This document shows positions 33,505-47,230 of a stretch of DNA of 64,000 bases, in pieces. The notes beneath the pieces were generated by a model, which saw only the letters and a list, made by a program, of their open reading frames with translations, searched no databases and was not told where the DNA came from. Each line of letters opens with the position of its first letter. The stretch's first letter is position 1. The stretch spans positions 23,795,385-23,859,384 of the forward strand of contig NC_088295.1 in NCBI RefSeq assembly GCF_032854445.1, in the 5' to 3' direction. Position numbers and translations under genes: made by a program. The stretch is from Liolophura sinensis. Its lineage: Eukaryota > Mollusca > Polyplacophora > Chitonida > Chitonidae.

Positions 33505-36500
33505 AAATGAGGTATGCTACCAGCCTGGCAACCCAAATCTAAACGAAGGAGCGAAGGCGTTATTGATAAACTGAGAGCAGGTGGACTTCGGTTACAGGAA
33601 AAAAAATGTCGGTAACACAACACCATCACCGATAAGAGTGATAGATATAAAAGCGATTGGACGACATGGGCAAAAAACTGTTGTTGATCACCTCTAGTTG
33701 GGAACACATTATGGTAGACTACAGTGCAGATCACATTGTTGATAGGTAGACTTAAAGCCAAACAGTCTGCATGGAAGCCTTTCAACAGTTATAAAAAACA
33801 CAACTGTGGAGAATTAAGATTTTCTCACTCAGTCTGTTTAAATTTCAATGCTACGGAAATGCAGGGTTAATACAGGCGTACACCAAGAGTTTGAGGTAAT
33901 ATCAGTTGAAAACTCAATTGATATTCCTCTGGCCTAATCAGTCCAGTACCAAGCTGTGTAAAAGCTCACGGGATAGCAGTTAAACAGCACTGATTGCGTA
34001 TAACATTCCTGTTGCACGAGCAAAGGCAAACCAAATACACTGTATGCGAATTATCACGGCGAAGGACGAAAGGTAGAAATCTTGGACTTTGTTCAGGCGG
34101 TATGTTCATGTTATGTTTTAGTGTGCAAAGACGTGTAGTGTTAATGGCCTATCATATGTTTGTACTTAATATATATGAATATGGTTTAAGGAATCTGGCC
34201 TCTTCTTCCAATCACAGTACAATGGCCAACTAACAGTTACATATCTACAATCCAGCTGCATTATGATGAGAAATTCAGGGATGAAAGGAATGTAAAACCT
34301 AATGGGTAACCTGCATTGCCAAGTCTTCCTCCAGTGAAAAATGCTCTCTTATGATAGCATACCACTATCAAGATAGTTTGGCTTAAGAGAATCCCTTACT
34401 GAAAAAACCCCTTTACTATGTTTTTATTTTCAGTAAGCAATGAAGTTCGCAGCTAATCGTTTATTCTGGTCATTAGGTGATCGCAATAGACGTCAAACCG
34501 CAAAACAGATAATGATTAATTACTTCATGTTAAGTGTGCTATGTATTGTTTGTGTTATATATTGATGTGAACTAGGTTCCTGTATAACCTGGTCTTGTTT
34601 CGATCAAATATCTGCTTTTCAGGGGCAACTGACTAAAATGGCAATTTTGAATGATGTGAAGACAACAGATGCCATACCGTTCTACACTGGGATTTAAAAT
34701 TTGATAAATAAATTTAGGTTATATATTTTCCGAGTGATACTGCGATTTTGATCAAATATCTGGTTTCCATGACAACGGATCTGAAATAACAAACTGAACA
34801 CAAAACATCTTAAACCACATTACACAGTGTTTCAAGATTTTGTATACATGTTCATATGGGGATTAAGTTCCCATTCAACTGAAACTCAGAATTAGATTTT
34901 TGGTTTCTAAAGCAGTCGATTGATAATACAGCCTATGTCGATATAGTTTCTTTACCCGATTTGTTTGGAATGTTACAATTTCTATGTTTCGCACATGCAA
35001 ATTTGCTCAACCCGATGGGATTGTGTGTGTCACACTCTCTTCTTTTTTAACGTGCAATCTAAACTCTAGTACCTCCACATAAAAAAAAAACTGAAAGTGA
35101 TATATTAAGAGGGGAGCAGATGCTTTAGAGGTGAGACTGATCTATTAACCCGCACACACTCCAGCGTCCATAAATCACCTCCACATGCGGATTACCTTTT
35201 TACCCCTTCATTATTTGGTGAATTTCACTAATCCTTGAAACAAGCATCTAAGATGAATGTATTTTTAAAACAGGCCAACAAAGTAATTATTCTTCTACGC
35301 ATTATATTCCAAGGCACGAAAGATCGCCATAGAAGGACTTGTATAATTCGAAAAATCTATAGCCAAAAGAGCAATGGCACTGGCGGTTGTCTCTCAGATG
35401 TCTCCTTCAGATGTAATCTCTTCTGGAATAATTATTTGGTCTCAAGTCATGGAGGGTCCTGTGATGATGTCGTGGCTGTATGATCTCTACGATTTATTAC
35501 TGTACTGACATCTATGAGGATACATTCTTTGATGTGTTTAAGAATTTCACTCTTAAGCCGTCGAAGTATGCTGGCTGTATGTTTAGTTCCTGATAACTTT
35601 TGTATCCACAAGAATAAAACCTTAAACTATATTCTACCACGTTAAATCCCAAGTCTGTCATAATCTTAGAAGTCATTTGTTTTCACAGGCAAATCATCTG
35701 TCCGTTTCTAAGCTTCTCGTGCATATAAAACGTGCGTGCATATCAGACTCAGCGTAATTAAATAGGACATAAAGGGTTATAGGTGAACAAATGTACACTT
35801 TTTCTCGCCCAGTATTTTATTGTCTTTTAGACTGCTTAAATATATAATTCATATTCTACCAGGTACAAAATCGACGCATTCAAGTATATTCAAATGAACG
35901 CTATTTTTACAGGGGCCGTTTCAGGGCCGTCAATATATTTGCTCGATACAAGATGCGGTATAGAATGAAAATCATGGTTTGCATTTCATCTTATTTTCAA
36001 AGCTCTAAACTAAATATCTCATACCAGGCGAAACAAGAAGGGCCATCTATTTTGTCAACTGGTTTGCTGTATTCGGCGCGCTCAAGAATACCGCACGCAG
36101 AGCGGTTGTTCCCCCCGCTAACAAAGTACCTCTGATGGATGAGGACAGGCTCGAATCCAGCTCTAAATAGCAGTGGAATGAGTAAAGATTACGGAGAAGA
36201 AAATTTTATACAGACTCCCAGAAAGAAATCACTGCATATTACCAGATAACTGCGACTGCGACGTGACTGGCCAAGAGCAGGTTTTGTTTATGGTTGAAGT
36301 TCCAAAAGTTGTTTTCAAGTCTTGTGAGAATTTCAAAATAAAGCGACTGAAGGGAGACAACTCATTGCATCTTGACATAGATTAGACATTTCTTACACCG
36401 TTTACATTTACATCTGCAAGCGTACACGGAACATTTCCTGCGAGGAATTTCCCAAAGGTTTTCCAGTTTCTACTCTTGTAATCTGGCATAATTTCTTTCG

Positions 36501-36879
36501 CCGTAAATTTGGCGCTGAGGTTGGAGGTGTGAGTGTGAGGATAAATGGAAGGTCTCAGTGCCTGATACCTGCATCCAGCTAGGAATTTAGTAATTCTTTG
36601 ATGATTTTTGCATGAAATTTGTTGTAATTTCACTGACATTGAAAAAATCTATAAATACATAAAATGTTCTAATAGTACAACTTAAAGATAAATAGAACCA
36701 TTAAACAATTAAACCATATCCGGAGAAACTAGCGCAACATATAAAAATGTAATTAGACCTAAATTATTTTTCAGAAACTCATGAGTATGGCGGCTAACAC
36801 AAATTAAGTAAATAAATAAATCCTAACCATTATGTGAGATGCTTTTTTTTCAAAGTCTTTTGCACCTAACCTCCTATTT
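33505..36879. other. Intergenic DNA without recognisable genes
   Basis: Downstream of the Ly6 gene. Open frames up to 85 codons, none with a recognisable domain or splice pair. No repeats delimited. Confidence 0.5.
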
Positions 36880-37260
36880 AAGAAGATGAGATTAGTGTTT
36901 GTTGAACACCGATAAGAAGACCGATAAGGTACTCTTGGAACGGCAGAAACACGATGTTAGACAGTAGAGTCGCCTTATACGAGATGCGAGACGCCGTCTT
37001 TAAAACTTATACCAACACCTTATCTTCATTTTAGAAATGTGAAACTTTTGAACGAAATTGGAGTTTGAAAAATCGATAAAGTACTCTTAACTTGGCAAAC
37101 ATCCATGTTGGACTGTACAAGTATACATGGATTGTGGTAAATGTTAAGTAATGTAATACTGAGCGTGTTTAAAAAGGGTTATGCCAACGCCTAATTCCCG
37201 TTTTAGAAAGGTGAAATTAGTACTTTCCAAAAGTCGTCTGGGTGAAGAAATCTGACAAAG
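36880..37260 (+). repeat. Diverged tandem repeat, about 150-172 bp period
   Basis: Units end in the block TTATACCAACACCTTATCTTCATTTTAG (ends 37034) and its diverged counterpart ending at 37206, and each starts with a GTGAAA or GAGATTAGT-like block and an internal GATAARGTACTCTT block. About 2.5 copies. Old and noncoding. Confidence 0.6.
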
Positions 37261-37524
37261 TATTGTTGATATACCAGTTAGTTATCTTAGCTAGCATTAT
37301 CAGGACGTTTTGAAAGTAAATTGTTTCCAGTATATAAAAACTAGCCCGCAGCACAGAGATTAAAACAAGAGCAAGTGTGATGGTTTCTGAATAGTCACAC
37401 ATAACAGGCAAAATGCGACATCTTGTCAAATAACATTTGGTAGGCATAGTACCTGTACAGACGTATTAATATAATTATTAACAGCATAGAGAGTAAAATC
37501 AGATCAGCGACGACAGTGTCAAAG

Positions 37525-37800
37525 ATATTAACTTCAAAGGCAACAAAGCCTTCTTCAATTCCCCTGCATACATCGATTACCATTCATGGCATGTTGTGCA
37601 TCGAATTGCTTGAATTTCTCATTAATTTAATAACATCTGTGTGAAATTCGGGGAGTCCTTATACCAAGAATGCATAGGTATAATCGGCCTCTTGTCAATA
37701 TACCTCAGTCAGGGTTTCATTCTTACTGTTCATGTAAATGCATAAATAGCAGCAATTTACACGTCCCCTAGCACCATGGCTTAAGCAGAATTAGGTAAAA
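37525..37800 (-). repeat. Dispersed repeat family R1, copy A (inverted, most of the body)
   Basis: The reverse complement aligns along its length with 44415-44745: GAATGAAACCCTGACTGAGG, TTGACAAGAGGCCGAT, TTATACCTATG, CCCCGAATTTCACA, TTATTAAATTAATGAGAAA, then ATGGTAATCGATGTATGC. An internal block of about 40 bp present in the 44-kb copy is deleted here. Confidence 0.8.
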
Positions 37801-39622
37801 AATAATACAGTGATGTTAATTGCAATTTATTAGACTGGTCTACAATTACTCAAAATAGCTGTGTTAAGGCTGTGTTATAAGCGTTTTATGACATCACATG
37901 CTATCATATGCGAAAGTCGGTTCCGAAGTGCATCCTTTGCATTGTCTTCATATAAAACCAGATATAATTTCAACAAAAATTGGAACCTTGCAACAACGAC
38001 AAAGTAGGTATCACTTTGAGCTTCTCCCGTCAGATATCTGCAAATGTATTCAACCATAATGGCATGAACTAAAACAGGCAGATCTTATTATATTTCTGAT
38101 ATACATGCATAAATTATCCTGCACAATAACCCATTGGTGTCCACAGAGGCATACATGTGTGATTTGTTGTGTGTCTTGGTTTGAGTGGTAAAGTGGAAGG
38201 TTATCTTCTAATCTCGGTCATTACCTTACAAGAGAATAAGAAATAATGAGAATTAGTCCATATTCTTGACAAATATAGTCGGCACAGATCTTCATTTTCC
38301 CTGCCAAATGTCACATGTGCACTCATATTCTGTGGCACCATCTAGAGTCTCGCTTGACACAGAACAAGGAAACGCAAACAAGTAAGCATATTACTGTAAT
38401 AAGGGAGATAACTCGACGATCGTGTAGCCCTTGCGAACTTACACTTTCCCAAGTATTCCTTTTCTAGAGATGTGGTATAAAGTATGTGTGCAGCCACTGC
38501 AGAATCATGTCTGTTCTCTTAAACCATCTGTCACACCAACACATTAAACCATCGTGACAAGTCTCTTAGCTCCTCATTATCCCTGTGCTGGGAGGTTCGG
38601 CCAGATCAGGCATGCATTATTGCATTTGCGTCCTTTGATCAAATGTTTGGGTTTAGAGACCCGTTATGAAAGGATTATGAATAAATAAATATCTATACGG
38701 TTAAATCGCCTAACAGGTCTCCGTTCCGGAAAACGATCGAAGTGCCAAGATCATGATAATTTTTGTGACTTAATGAGGGCGGAGCTCATCGTGAGGTATA
38801 AATTACACTACACGACTGCCGTTCGTATTTGGTCATTTGGCATTGTCTGGTGTCTTGACTATGCCTCAGTATTCGACAATGATGCCCACAACAGTCGGAC
38901 ATACACAACGTAACCCGTTTACTTTAGCTTAAAGGTGTCTTAAAACAGCGTCACATTCCCCCCCCCCCCCAAAAAAAAAAAAAACTCATTTACTAATAGC
39001 GAATGGTGTCTTTTTGTGTAATAGGACATATCTGAACTTAGTATCCAGGATGCTAAAAACACATCCACCATTCAGTGCAGAAAACAGAGAACTTGCATGT
39101 CTAGTGTACCCATGTCCCCGATTCTCCTTCATTAATATTCTAATGAATATGTTTTGTTTGGTGAATAAATGATGGCCTATCCCTGAGCAGCCCCAGCCAC
39201 AATACCACAGGGAATTATTGTCTAGGGAAAACAAGAGAATGGAGACAGCGTCAGCGCAACTAAGGCCTGTGACAATATGCTTGAGGCGATGGCTGGGGTA
39301 CCAACACGCGTTAAACTCTGAACTACCCGTAGATCTTTATCTCTCGGATAAATGGTCTCTGTACACAAAATGGCACCCACCGAGGTGTACCTCACCTTTT
39401 GGCAAAGGCACAGCATATATTTGGACCAGGTTACTCATTACATAACATACAATATATTTGTGTCGTTCGTGACAGAACACTAAAAGAATTTCCGTCTTTT
39501 CCCACTATTACATGTCGTCTAACTACACTATTTGTCACCATTTGTGAATGTCAAGACACCAGATATAGGTGCATCAGGTGTCTTTGTTGACAGTGACAGT
39601 GACTCGTCACGGATCACTGCCA
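37801..39622. other. Intergenic DNA; poly-C/poly-A tract
   Basis: No gene recognised. A homopolymer junction, about 12 C followed by about 14 A, lies at 38958-38983. Overlapping open frames on both strands near 39220-39445 have no recognisable domain. Confidence 0.5.
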
Positions 39623-39838
39623 GTATTTGTGGGTCTTTCCATTTTCAAAAGTCCTCTAATGACGGAGAACAAGCAATATTTGTAAGCCTTTCCACTCTTA
39701 CATGTCGTTTATAACTGCGAAACATAGCAAGTATTTGTGTTCCCTTCCAGAGTTAGATCTCGTGTAATTACAGAACACAAGACGTGTTTGTGTCCCTTTC
39801 TACCGTTTCATATCGCCTAACTGTGCGAAACATTTCCA
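39623..39838 (+). repeat. Degenerate tandem repeat, 4 x about 54 bp
   Basis: Units beginning (A/G)TATTTGTG at 39623, 39676, 39731 and 39784 (periods 53, 55 and 53), with a partial fifth at 39839. Each contains a CTTTCCA-like box, TTACATGTCGT and GCGAAACAT or its variants. A more diverged unit may start near 39448. Confidence 0.75.
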
Positions 39839-39839
39839 G

Positions 39840-42800
39840 TATTTTCACTATGATCGACATACTACAGAGCAAATTGGGTGGTTTTTAATTCCATTGCTAC
39901 TCTTTCAGAACGCTCTCACTGCTTGTTTGGCGCATTAAGTGCTGACAATAAGCGGACCACTTCTCTTCCACCAATGGGATGTGCTTATCTGTATGTCACA
40001 TGTATGAAACTTCATCACTTACTCGCCTTCTGGCTTTTTTACGCGCTCTGCGTGATAAAAGAGGAAAGCAATGATACGAAAGTTCAAGGTTTTATGAAAT
40101 CTCCCCTTTCATACTTTTGTTTCGCAATTCGCCTTTTCCCTTCGTTGTTTCGTACTTTCGCACATTTTCTTGTTTAAATAATCAGTTGAAAGGATGAAAG
40201 CGCACATGGCCGCTACCATAGTTATAAGTCAGGGTCAAATAAATAAAAATACACAAATAAAAAACTTCTAGTATTATATTAGTGAGCCTGCTTAACTGAT
40301 TATCTTCGAACAGATTCGATTTGTAACACGGCATGGAGACTTTCCCCAGTACATCCGTTCCACACAGCTTAGACAGGTTTAATCAATGTGTGCACCGGAG
40401 GGAGAACTGTTTCTTTTAATTAGGAATTACAGCCCTCGTGTAATACCTATATACGCATGAATGCGTTGTTTGTAGCTGTGTTCATTCCATCACAGTAAGC
40501 CTGGGATTTGTTGAAAATGTGCCTCTCCCATGCCTGGTCTTTACAGATACCTGTTTACTTATTTAACAAGATATCTTAATGTACTTTGAGCTTAGTTTTA
40601 CAACATGGGTTTATCATTCACAAGCAGAGAATCTCGAATAAAAGGTACTGGGTCATGGTCTTGGATTTGCAGAGAAAGACTTTATTTCAACCTCTACGGC
40701 TATTGTAGAGAAAGATTAATCAATGTTTTCCAATCAAGGCATAAGTCGTGATAATTATCCGACTCACGGACGAATCATAAAGCCGGTTTATTTTATGTAC
40801 ACAAGGTACACTATATAAAAGTTCGTTCAACGTTGCTGTGTGTGCCTTATGGCAATACGGTTATCATAACATTTTTCCCTCCGGTTCTATTAATTTTCCT
40901 CTGTACTTACGAACCAGTCGCCCTAAGGGCAATAATGGCGTTTCATAGCCAATTTAACCCACGTTTGACCCACTGTCTCCTACTTCATTTGGCTTGCGGG
41001 GGAAACCTACACTGTAGATGTGCAATATTTGTTCTTGCCTATCGTCATGCAAGGTCTTAAAGTGCATGCTTTGACATCGTCTGTCATAAGGTTAGGGTAG
41101 ACCGAACCTTGCCATTGTCAGTAGTGGATGTAAACAGGCGTCATTCTGAATGACATGCGGGCTGTTACAGAATTGCTGCTCATTGCCATTCACTAATCTA
41201 AAAAAAGATCCTGCCATGATGTGAGGATTTTTGTTGGAAGATAGATTCTCTTTCACATGACAACAGTCATTATTAACTATTATTTGTATTATTATATTTG
41301 TGATTTTATCTATATAAATAAGTCTTACTGTCTTACTGTCGGGACTTTTATAGCTCTGTGAGAAATTGTGTCTGGGATAAGTGAGACGTTGATGTGTGTT
41401 TAGCAAGTGATACAAAAAGGTTTGAAGAGACGCTTACGTCTACTAGAATGGACGATTATATCTCGGTCATGTTTTACTGTGACGTGCATACGGGGACACT
41501 TCGGAGCCGTGTCGCAGTACCATGTACTAACAATCCATAAAGTAACGTACGTCAAACATGAATACATGCGGTGGAACAAAGATTAAACACTGTGCCTATT
41601 TCCATCAGCGTATAGTGTTAGATAATTAAAAGTGAATGCCTAACAGACTCATTTTTTTTAGGATAAGCAAGTTTTCTGTTCAAGGCTGTTGTAAAAACAT
41701 TAAAGCCTTCAGCAGTAGCACAAAATATATACACTATTCCATTTGAAGTTGTTTTTGGTTGAGAAAACCATTTTTTCCCTTTTTAATTTTGAAAACTACA
41801 ACAACCTTATGAGATCAGAGTATTGCTGATCTTGGCTATATATGTAATCACTGTAGACCATGCCAAGGGATTTAAATCCACGAGCACAGGCTAGTGACGT
41901 CACAATGGCAAACAATTGTTGTAACAAACAACGGATCTGGCTCTATGTAAATAGAAAACAGACAGTACCTCGGGAATCAAATGTGAGCAGGTTGATTGGC
42001 CTATGAATTGAATCCGCGGGCAGCTGAGGCATCACTAAAGTTAATGAAAGATGAAAAGGAAAATACGGTTTTTATATGTAAACACCCACATATGTTCACA
42101 AACGAAAATCCTTTAGTACCTACTGCGAAGAGAGCTTGCATGATTTGTAAAATTACTACTGAATTTACGTATCCTTTTTATTAATTATACTAACTCTAAG
42201 CAGGGAATAAGACAAAGGCGTCGCTATGGTTGACAATCATATTGTTAATAATCGTTTGACAAGCATATGAATACAGAATACTTCTCCAATCAAATATATA
42301 TTGAGATGTCGAAGCTAGTGTGGGTATCATTTAACATTAGAGTCAACAATGGGTTGAAAGTACTGTCAAATAAATAGGCCTACACTCAACTTAAATCGTA
42401 CAAAAATGTAATTTTCCTGTGAATCCATTTGTCCGCTATGAAATGAAAGCCTTTCTTATTATGTGAGTGAACATTAAAAATTTTACATGTCGATGATGTC
42501 TCTCTGCCCTTCGGTTTATCATAAGCCTATTATTTTGGTGTAAATAAACGTTTTCATCAACCCAAGCAGAATAGAAACGCTTGCCATTTTCCTAATATTA
42601 TTTAATGACACTGGGATGAGCAGCTGGTAACAGTATGATATCACTTCGTGTCAACATTCCACTGTTTTGTGCGATCGAAACGTAGCATCGGAGATGCTGA
42701 AAGGAAAGGAAAGTATGATGATGACCTTAACGGGCCTAGGAAATTTAAACATATTATCCACGTGCCCTTTTCGTTTTATCCATCAAAAAGCTTAGCATAA

Positions 42801-44044
42801 TGCAAAAGCAAGGATACTTCGAAAAATTTTATTTGTCATGTTCACGATTCGTATCCTGAAAATGACCCAAAAAATTTTGTTGAAGTATCGAAACGTCTAA
42901 TATGTGAGTTCTCATTTTTTTTGCCAGAGTATCTATGTTTTTCATTATGTTAAATGCATATTTAGATGAAGAGATGAATCTAGTCATTTGACATCATAAT
43001 CAGTATCGCCAGCTTCTTTGAAACTGTCATTGAAAAATGCATGGTTGAAAAAGGAAAAAAGATACTATGTCCAGGATAACATCACATTGTGTATCCACAG
43101 GGCAATTGTTGACGTCACATGGTAATTAACATTCAGTTTAGGACTGCTGTTATAGGAATCAGTTCACGTCACACATCTCCATTCTGTTCGAAGTTGTCAG
43201 TCAACTAACTATACAGGCTTGAAAAAATACAAATGTGTGCTTTATGACTGTGTATACTGAAAATCTTTCACTGAGGTGTTCATGCTCCCAAGGTAATTAA
43301 CTTCCATATTAAGAGTGCTATGTTTCCTTTAATTATTTTGTTCTTCCTTAAACATTTCCCCAGTATTTTGCAACAACACTGTCCTGCCACCAGAGATTGT
43401 TGGATGAACTGACTGAAGGCAAGTGCCATGAACGCTTCCCCATATAGCACAACGCGCAAATACGCCAAGAAATTCACAGGTGAACAGATCTTCATAGAAA
43501 CCTTTTTTCTGCTTTCATAAAAACTTGGTTGTGGGAAGAATGGCACTGTATTACAAAGACTATAGGACAGCAAGGAATATGTATACCATATGACATCAAA
43601 GCCCACATGTGAATTAACTGAAGGCCCACAAGAGATCTGTGGATGTTTTGATCAGTATTGGTATTGCAGAAGTCATGGAAACAAAAAATGATGTTTCTAG
43701 TCACAAAAAATGCAACTTCCAGTTTCTAATTCTTCCGCTACATATTTCATGAAAAGGAGTAACATGAGAAGTTAATGATAGACGACAAGACGTGCTCTCA
43801 GATTGAATTTATATGATTTCAGTATAGTTTTCGCATGTTACTATAACAGGTCTCGCCTCCAATTTATGGCGTTAACCCAGCTCTGAGAACTATGCTTTGT
43901 CCACCGAAAAATGCCTTATTTCGTTCTTTTAATGTTATTGTATGTTTAAATGTGATGAGCGTTTTGAGAAATCCAAGACGTGTTCATTGACGTCTAATAA
44001 ATTGCTGCATCACTGCATAATCACTGCATTTTTGTGTACATAAT
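39840..44044. other. Intergenic DNA without recognisable genes
   Basis: The only structured stretch is 40075-40165, a pyrimidine-rich degenerate TTTCG-type repeat (TTTCGCAATTCGCC, TCGTTGTTTCGTACTTTCGC). Open frames of 60-108 codons have no motif. Confidence 0.5.
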
Positions 44045-44185
44045 TCTGCTCAAGCCGTAGAGCTAGGGGTGTGTAATTTGCTACTATTGAAGCATTTACA
44101 CGAACAGTTAGAATAAAACCCTAAATGAGGTCAGTTGACAAGAGGCCAATCACAATGTCGTGGCTGCTCTGGTTTTACTCTCTGT
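44045..44185 (+). repeat. Dispersed repeat family R1, copy C (truncated)
   Basis: Contains GAGCTAGGGGTGTGTAA, TTGCTACTATTGAAGC, AATAAAACCCTAAATGAGGT, TTGACAAGAGGCCAAT and GTCGTGGCTGCTCTGG. It is in direct orientation with copy B about 370 bp downstream. Confidence 0.75.
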
Positions 44186-44414
44186 GCTGTATGCTTTAAT
44201 TATATTCAAATCGTGTACCATGCTAGTGCATAAGTTGTCGATGATAAAATATGCATTTAAGTTGTGCTTTGTTTGCAACTGTTCATACATCCAACGTGGC
44301 GAGCTAATTCAACAATTCACAATCATGAAACAGAGTGCCAGATATTTTGGGAGCTCTTTCCACATTTACTTTGAGTAAAGGCGTTGGATGACGTTTGATG
44401 TTTTCCTAATTGTT

Positions 44415-44745
44415 ATTAAGCTAAGGTGCTAGCGGGTTCTGAATTTGCTATTATTTATTCGCATACGTGTTAGAATAAAACCCTGTCTGTGATAAACTGA
44501 CAAGTGTGCGATTGTCACACGTGTCGCATTGTCCTCATTGCTCTGTTTTTTTTTTGTCTACGCAGTACGTCTTCATTATACCTATGTATTCTTGGCACAA
44601 GGATTCCCCGAATTTCACATAGCCGTTATTAAATTAATGAGAAATTCAAGCAATTCGATGAACAAAGAAACATCCCATGAATGGTAATCGACGTATGCAG
44701 TGGGACTGACGAAGGCTTTGTTGCTTTTGACATTAATGTGGTGGT
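44415..44745 (+). repeat. Dispersed repeat family R1, copy B (longest)
   Basis: Begins AAGCTAAGGTGCTAGCGG and runs through AATAAAACCCTGTCTG, the GTCGCATTGTCCTCATTGCTCT block, TTATACCTATG, CCCCGAATTTCACATAG, ATTAAATTAATGAGAAATTC and ATGGTAATCGACGTATGC, ending near CATTAATGTGG. Defines a family at least 330 bp long; no terminal repeats were delimited. Confidence 0.8.
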
Positions 44746-47040
44746 AACCAGTGTATATAAATACTGATCTTTGTGAGATCTGGTGGTGTAAAGAGTAGGG
44801 AAAACCCTGTAGAGATGTCTTTATACCATGTGCATATTTGAGCGTCTATTTTAGTGAGACTTTTGGAGTTGTTAAGAATTTACATAGAGTGGAGGCCTGA
44901 ATTTTTTTCAATAGCACAACAGTACTTTTTTCCAGAATGACGGTACCTCTTTAACCATAAGATAGCGGCAATAGTTTTCTGTGAAACAAGTCTTATTGCC
45001 TTGGCGCAAATCATTCCATGGAATGGATTCGCCATGTAAACTAATTTACATGTATGTAAACATGAGTATGTATAACTCTAAATCATGCATGTAACCACGA
45101 GAATGTATACATCGTCAACATCTTCATAGAGTACATTAAAACACTTTCAACCGAACATGATCGAGAATGCCTCTTCGGTGGATTGTTACTAAGCACCCAT
45201 CTCTTCTGTGGTCTTGAAGCTATTTCTTAAATTTGCACTTTGGGGCCTTTTCTCCGCATTGCCATGCGAGGTCCTTTCAGGATTAGCAGGCTACATCTGT
45301 ATTCTTTACTTACCAGCAGTGCATGTGAAACGGTCTGTGCCGATGTAAAGGCAGTAGCCATTTGCTTGGCTATGCGTAAATTATCAACAATTATTCACAG
45401 CTTTACTTTGTTTGACAATACCAAAATTGTGTGAAACATCTGCTAAATGACATTAGCCTACGTCACAGCTTTTTATGTTTGCAAAGGTGTGAAATATAAC
45501 GAAGTATGAGTTTTGTGTGAATATGCTTCCAGTTAGAAATTCTTTATGCTTGTTGTGTTGACTCATGGTTTTATAAGAACTGTAAGCAATATTTTACCTA
45601 CAAAACTATTTATCACCTATTCATAAGCATAACCGGCGTCAAACATCTTGATCCTCTTTGTTTGATCCTGTTGAATAGTTTTAAGAGGGCTCTCGTCGAC
45701 TTACTTTGCCAAACCTATACAGAGTGAGATAATTAAATTCTTGTATGCAAATTATATAATGACGTTCGGCATCAAAAATAAGAAACCAATGTTGGGAAGA
45801 ACAAGAGTCCACCCAAGCTGAATGGCGCATTGCGATGTCCCGAAATGTCAGTGTTTTAAAACGACTTCAGTTCGGTGGATGTGTCACTTACATTTGTGTT
45901 CACTGCGACGTTATGGTCTTACTATTCCAGCATAATGAGGTAATGATAAAAATTCAGAACTACATTAAGATCTCAGAAAACCTGTTTTTTGGCGTACACT
46001 TGACATTTATTGAGGACAATGCAGACGACAGGACAGAGTTCCAGGTTAGTGAATGTAACGGTTGAAAGCGTCTGATGTGGAAGCTAAGCTGGAAACATAA
46101 ATTTCCGATCTCAGAGCTGTGCACCGTTATGCTCCTTTTTCATGAGCTAGTTTGAATTCTATACTCTGTCAGTGAGTGAGAACTCGCCGTTGCTAAAAAT
46201 TGTAGTCAGAGTAAATCTACTGTGAATGCTTTCTTACTGGTTAGTCTTGGTCAGTGATATCCACGAACAAATATAATTGTCCCTTATACTCGTGTGGATA
46301 CTCCAATGTAACCCCAAACCAGTCTGAATAACTCACCAGAAATGTTGAAATATTTGAGAAAAAAGATTGAAACTTTGACGACGCATGAAATAGATTGTCT
46401 ACATCACTCAAAGTATATAAAGAACCTGAATAAATACAGAAGGCGTTTGTTTAAATATTAGGTCGCATACAGAATATAGTTTATTTTTTATTATTACATG
46501 TACTATTATTTTTTTATTATTATTACTTTTTTGTTTTTATTTTGATTGGTGTTTTCACTTGCACAACGGGAGTCATTTTTATATCCTAAGACATGTAGTG
46601 GGTAACTAAACGTTTATAGACTTGTTCCAAAAACAATGAGTTTTTTAACATTCCCATAATTTTAGCCCGTGTTAAACAAGGTCTTTTTTACACCATCTCA
46701 ATACTACAAAATATATTTAAGTATAACAAATTACATACAATGTTAAGGAAATCGTAAGTATGTAAGCTTTATTTTGAACAAAAAGAAATCAGTTGTCTGT
46801 ATAAAAGCTTAATATTTGCCCCAATCTTAAACATAATGGCTTCTTCTATGGGCTTCCCGGGGGCTGTGTCTTCCAGCTGAATATATGAACTCCACAATGT
46901 GCAGATATTTGACACCATCTGCTAATTACTATGAAGATGCGCATCGTCAACGTCAGCACCATTAGAGCCATCTGGCATAACGGCTGAATGTATGGATTAT
47001 CCGTTAACTGTAAATACATGGCCTGTGTAACAGAAACAAC
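44746..47040. other. Intergenic DNA upstream of the GPCR gene
   Basis: No gene recognised. A 30-bp block at 45845-45874 is repeated exactly at 47313-47342 in GPCR intron 1. A T-rich stretch at 46484-46560 ends in TTTTGATTGGTGTTTTCAC, which could be an eroded inverted SINE tail. Confidence 0.5.
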
Positions 47041-47045
47041 ATTCA

Positions 47046-47100
47046 ACCAATCGCAGCTTTTGTAGAAAACACGCTGATTACCCTCTTGTGAGTATATAAA
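47046..47100 (+). promoter_or_regulatory. Core promoter of the GPCR gene: CCAAT box and TATA box
   Basis: ACCAATCG (CCAAT at 47047-47051) and TATATAAA (47093-47100) lie in the usual order. Transcription would start about 25-30 bp after the TATA box, near 47125-47130, leaving a 5' UTR of about 100 bases before the ATG at 47231. Placement fits the gene; the start site itself is inferred. Confidence 0.65.
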
Positions 47101-47230
47101 CTGAAGTATTGTCTACATCGACAGGCTGTTTAAAGCACCGGCATATCGGGACATCGGAGACATCCACTGAGCACCAGATACTCAAGTTAAAAGGTTGCCA
47201 TCGAGGCCGAGGGTAAGACGTCGCGCAACC

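Noticed and set aside
33255-33785. 176-codon minus-strand frame
   Set aside because: It is antisense to Ly6 exon B, whose plus-strand reading has the diagnostic cysteine pattern; the minus frame has no motif.
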